A DNA stretch of 5,561 nucleotides, from NCBI GenBank assembly GCA_003650185.1, contig QMOF01000157.1, positions 1 through 5,561 on the forward strand, read 5' to 3'. This DNA is from Chloroflexota bacterium (lineage in GTDB: Bacteria > Chloroflexota > Dehalococcoidia > UBA2247 > RBG-13-53-26). The notes under the pieces are model-generated. The model was not told the origin of the DNA. It did no database searches and worked only from the letters and a program-made list of their open reading frames with translations. Every line of letters starts with the position of its first letter. Within the stretch, counting starts at the first letter, position 1. Both the position numbers and the translations under genes were made by a program. Below, piece after piece: positions 4,408-5,561 of this stretch.

Positions 4408-4980
4408 ATGCAACTGGCCTTCTACTTTGACCAGACGCGATGTACCGGCTGCTACACCTGCGTGGTGGCCTGCAAGGACTGGCACGACGTGCCTGCGGGG
4501 CCGGCTAGCTGGATGAGGGTGTCGACCATAGAGAAAGGCAGGTACCCGGAGCCCTTCGTTGCCTTCCTGGTTACTCCGTGCTACCACTGCCAGGAACCGG
4601 CCTGCGTGCCAGCGTGCCCGGTGGGGGCAATCACTAAGAGGGCCAAGGACGGCATCGTGATAGTCGACAGAGAGGCCTGTCTGGGGAAGGACTCGTGCCA
4701 GCTCTGCCTTGAGGCGTGCCCCTACGGAGCGCCGCAGTTTGGTGCCGAGGAGAACGCCACCATGCAGAAGTGCGATTTCTGCCTGGAGCGCTGGGAGGAA
4801 GGCAAACTGCCCATCTGCGTTGCTGGCTGTCCTATGAGAGCGCTCGATGCGGGTCCAGTGAGTGAAATGGAGGCCAGGTACGGGCAGGTGCGCAGGGCCG
4901 TGGGCTTCACCTATGATGAGAAGCTCCGGCCCTCGGTAGTATTCAAACCGAAGCCGGAGCCGGCTGCTGTACAGCGGTAG
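4408..4980 (+). CDS. DmsB-like four-cluster [4Fe-4S] electron-transfer subunit
   Basis: A 190-residue ferredoxin-type subunit that relays electrons between a membrane or soluble donor and a molybdopterin catalytic subunit. Sixteen cysteines sit in four groups: C12/C15/C18/C22, C58/C61/C66/C70, C91/C97/C100/C104 and C122/C125/C137/C141. They are predicted to bind four [4Fe-4S] clusters, as in E. coli DmsB. The groups end in the usual CKD, CPVGAI, CPYGAP and CPMRALDAGP contexts. The third group is C-x5-C-x2-C-x3-C, three residues wider at the start than the C-x2-C-x2-C-x3-C of E. coli DmsB. No signal peptide or membrane segment is present. ATG at 4408 has GGGAGG 6 bases upstream and a good promoter. 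The catalytic subunit follows after 95 bases, so the Fe-S subunit is encoded first, the reverse of the classical dmsABC order. The same fold serves DMSO, thiosulfate, polysulfide, nitrite and other reductases, so the substrate is not assigned. Confidence 0.93.
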   Translation: MQLAFYFDQTRCTGCYTCVVACKDWHDVPAGPASWMRVSTIEKGRYPEPFVAFLVTPCYHCQEPACVPACPVGAITKRAKDGIVIVDREACLGKDSCQLCLEACPYGAPQFGAEENATMQKCDFCLERWEEGKLPICVAGCPMRALDAGPVSEMEARYGQVRRAVGFTYDEKLRPSVVFKPKPEPAAVQR

Positions 4981-5061
4981 ACAGGCCGGGGATTGGTGTC
5001 TCTTCCTTGTAATGACACGGTTGATGGTGTGGTACTCGAGCTGCTTGGGGCTAGAAAGAAC

Positions 5062-5072
5062 GAGGGAAGGAG
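5062..5072 (+). promoter_or_regulatory. Ribosome binding site of the molybdoenzyme catalytic subunit
   Basis: GAGGGAAGGAG ends 3 bases before the ATG at 5076. Its GAGGG part lies 9 bases from the ATG. An in-frame TAG at 5052-5054 limits any longer start. AGGAGAG (5085-5091) could alternatively serve GTG at 5100. Confidence 0.6.
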
Positions 5073-5075
5073 AAT

Positions 5076-5561
5076 ATGGTCGACAGGAGAGACCGAGAAG
5101 TGACCGGGTCGGACAAGGTGGTCTACACCACTCATTCCAGCCACTGTGGGGGCGGTTGCCTGCTCAAGGTGCATGTGAAGGATGGCGTGGTCACCAGGAT
5201 CGAGACGGATGATGGTGAAGAGCCCCAGTACCGGGCCTGCCTCAGGGGCCGGGCCTTCCGGCAGAGGATGTATGCCCCCGACCGCATCCTGCACCCGATG
5301 AGGCGGGTAGGGGAGAGGGGCGAGGGGAGGTTCGAGCGCATCTCCTGGGACGAGGCCCTGGGTATCGTGGCCAGCGAGATGAAGAGGGTCAAGGAAGCCT
5401 ACGGTCCCGAAGCGATACTGTACAAGTGGTCAGGGGGTGACACGTCCGTGCTGAACAGCGCCACATGTCACTACAGATTGCTCAACATGTTCGGGGGCTG
5501 CTCCGAGGTCTGGGGCACCTTCTCCTTCGACGGAGGTCTTTTCGCCGAGCTGGCCACCTAC
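5076..5561 (+). CDS. Molybdopterin oxidoreductase catalytic subunit, DmsA-like (N-terminal part, cut by window end)
   Basis: The first 162 residues of a Mo-bisPGD enzyme; full members usually run to 700-900 residues, so most lies beyond the window. The N-terminal Fe-S domain reads H20-x3-C24-x3-C28-x26-C55, followed by ACLRGRAFRQRMY (54-66), YAPDRILHPMRRVGERGEG (66-84) and FERISWDEAL (87-96). These match the start of E. coli DmsA and its relatives closely. The first cluster ligand is His where E. coli DmsA has Cys; His at this place is typical of NarG-type enzymes. The first 19 residues contain RR but no hydrophobic core, so there is no Tat signal and a cytoplasmic location is inferred. The ATG is supported by GGAAGGAG immediately upstream and a stop codon 24 bases before; GTG at 5100 is possible. 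It is co-transcribed with the Fe-S subunit. Substrate unknown. Confidence 0.93.
   Translation, partial: MVDRRDREVTGSDKVVYTTHSSHCGGGCLLKVHVKDGVVTRIETDDGEEPQYRACLRGRAFRQRMYAPDRILHPMRRVGERGEGRFERISWDEALGIVASEMKRVKEAYGPEAILYKWSGGDTSVLNSATCHYRLLNMFGGCSEVWGTFSFDGGLFAELATY

Noticed and set aside
4911..5294. 127-codon minus-strand ORF across the Fe-S/catalytic subunit junction
   Set aside because: The plus strand encodes two well-recognised subunits here; the minus frame is a shadow.

Overview
The window is a GC-rich bacterial segment with short compact operons, strong Shine-Dalgarno sites and sigma70-type promoters. The gene content is a ribosomal protein S20 with a TTG start, a tiny four-cysteine DUF5679-type protein, a CelD/BioF2-like acyltransferase beside remnants of MshA-like and LmbE-like genes, and a DmsB/DmsA-type molybdoenzyme with the Fe-S subunit encoded first. 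This fits an anaerobic or facultative Chloroflexota lineage such as Dehalococcoidia. That placement rests on family knowledge and gene company, not on a search, and is moderately confident.

Layout. Bases 1-77 hold no gene, only a small hairpin. A promoter at 78-106 drives rpsT (160-408, +). Bases 409-700 carry no recognisable gene but begin with a nested stem-loop that may end the rpsT transcript. A near-consensus promoter (701-729) drives a 47-residue zinc-ribbon-like protein (807-950, +). Bases 951-1366 have no gene I can support. A metallo-beta-lactamase-fold hydrolase follows (1367-2008, +). It converges, with a 15-base gap, on a minus-strand group read right to left: a nitroreductase (4096-3524), a CelD/BioF2-like acyltransferase (3412-2435) and a chimeric ORF (2365-2024). 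The 311-base divergent region 4097-4407 holds a GC-rich inverted repeat and a good promoter for the rightward operon. That operon encodes a four-cluster ferredoxin-like subunit (4408-4980, +) and the N-terminal 162 residues of a molybdopterin oxidoreductase catalytic subunit (5076 to the window end, +).

How the genes fit together. The last two genes almost certainly form one respiratory-type complex: the catalytic Mo-bisPGD subunit passes electrons through its own N-terminal cluster to the four [4Fe-4S] clusters of the small subunit. The substrate cannot be read from this fragment. No Tat signal is visible, so a cytoplasmic-facing enzyme is likely. The leftward acyltransferase, glycosyltransferase remnant and deacetylase remnant suggest that an ancestral glycoconjugate or thiol-type biosynthetic cluster stood here.

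The most notable observation is the 113-residue ORF at 2024-2365. It joins, in frame, the first ~36 residues of an MshA-like GT4 glycosyltransferase to the last ~75 residues of a PIG-L/LmbE-type deacetylase. This looks like the scar of a large deletion that removed the catalytic parts of both genes. Other points worth checking are the His in place of the first Cys ligand of the catalytic subunit's Fe-S cluster, the widened Cys spacing in the third motif of the electron-transfer subunit, and structured non-coding DNA around the two small genes. I see no CRISPR array, tRNA, rRNA, insertion sequence or complete novel system.
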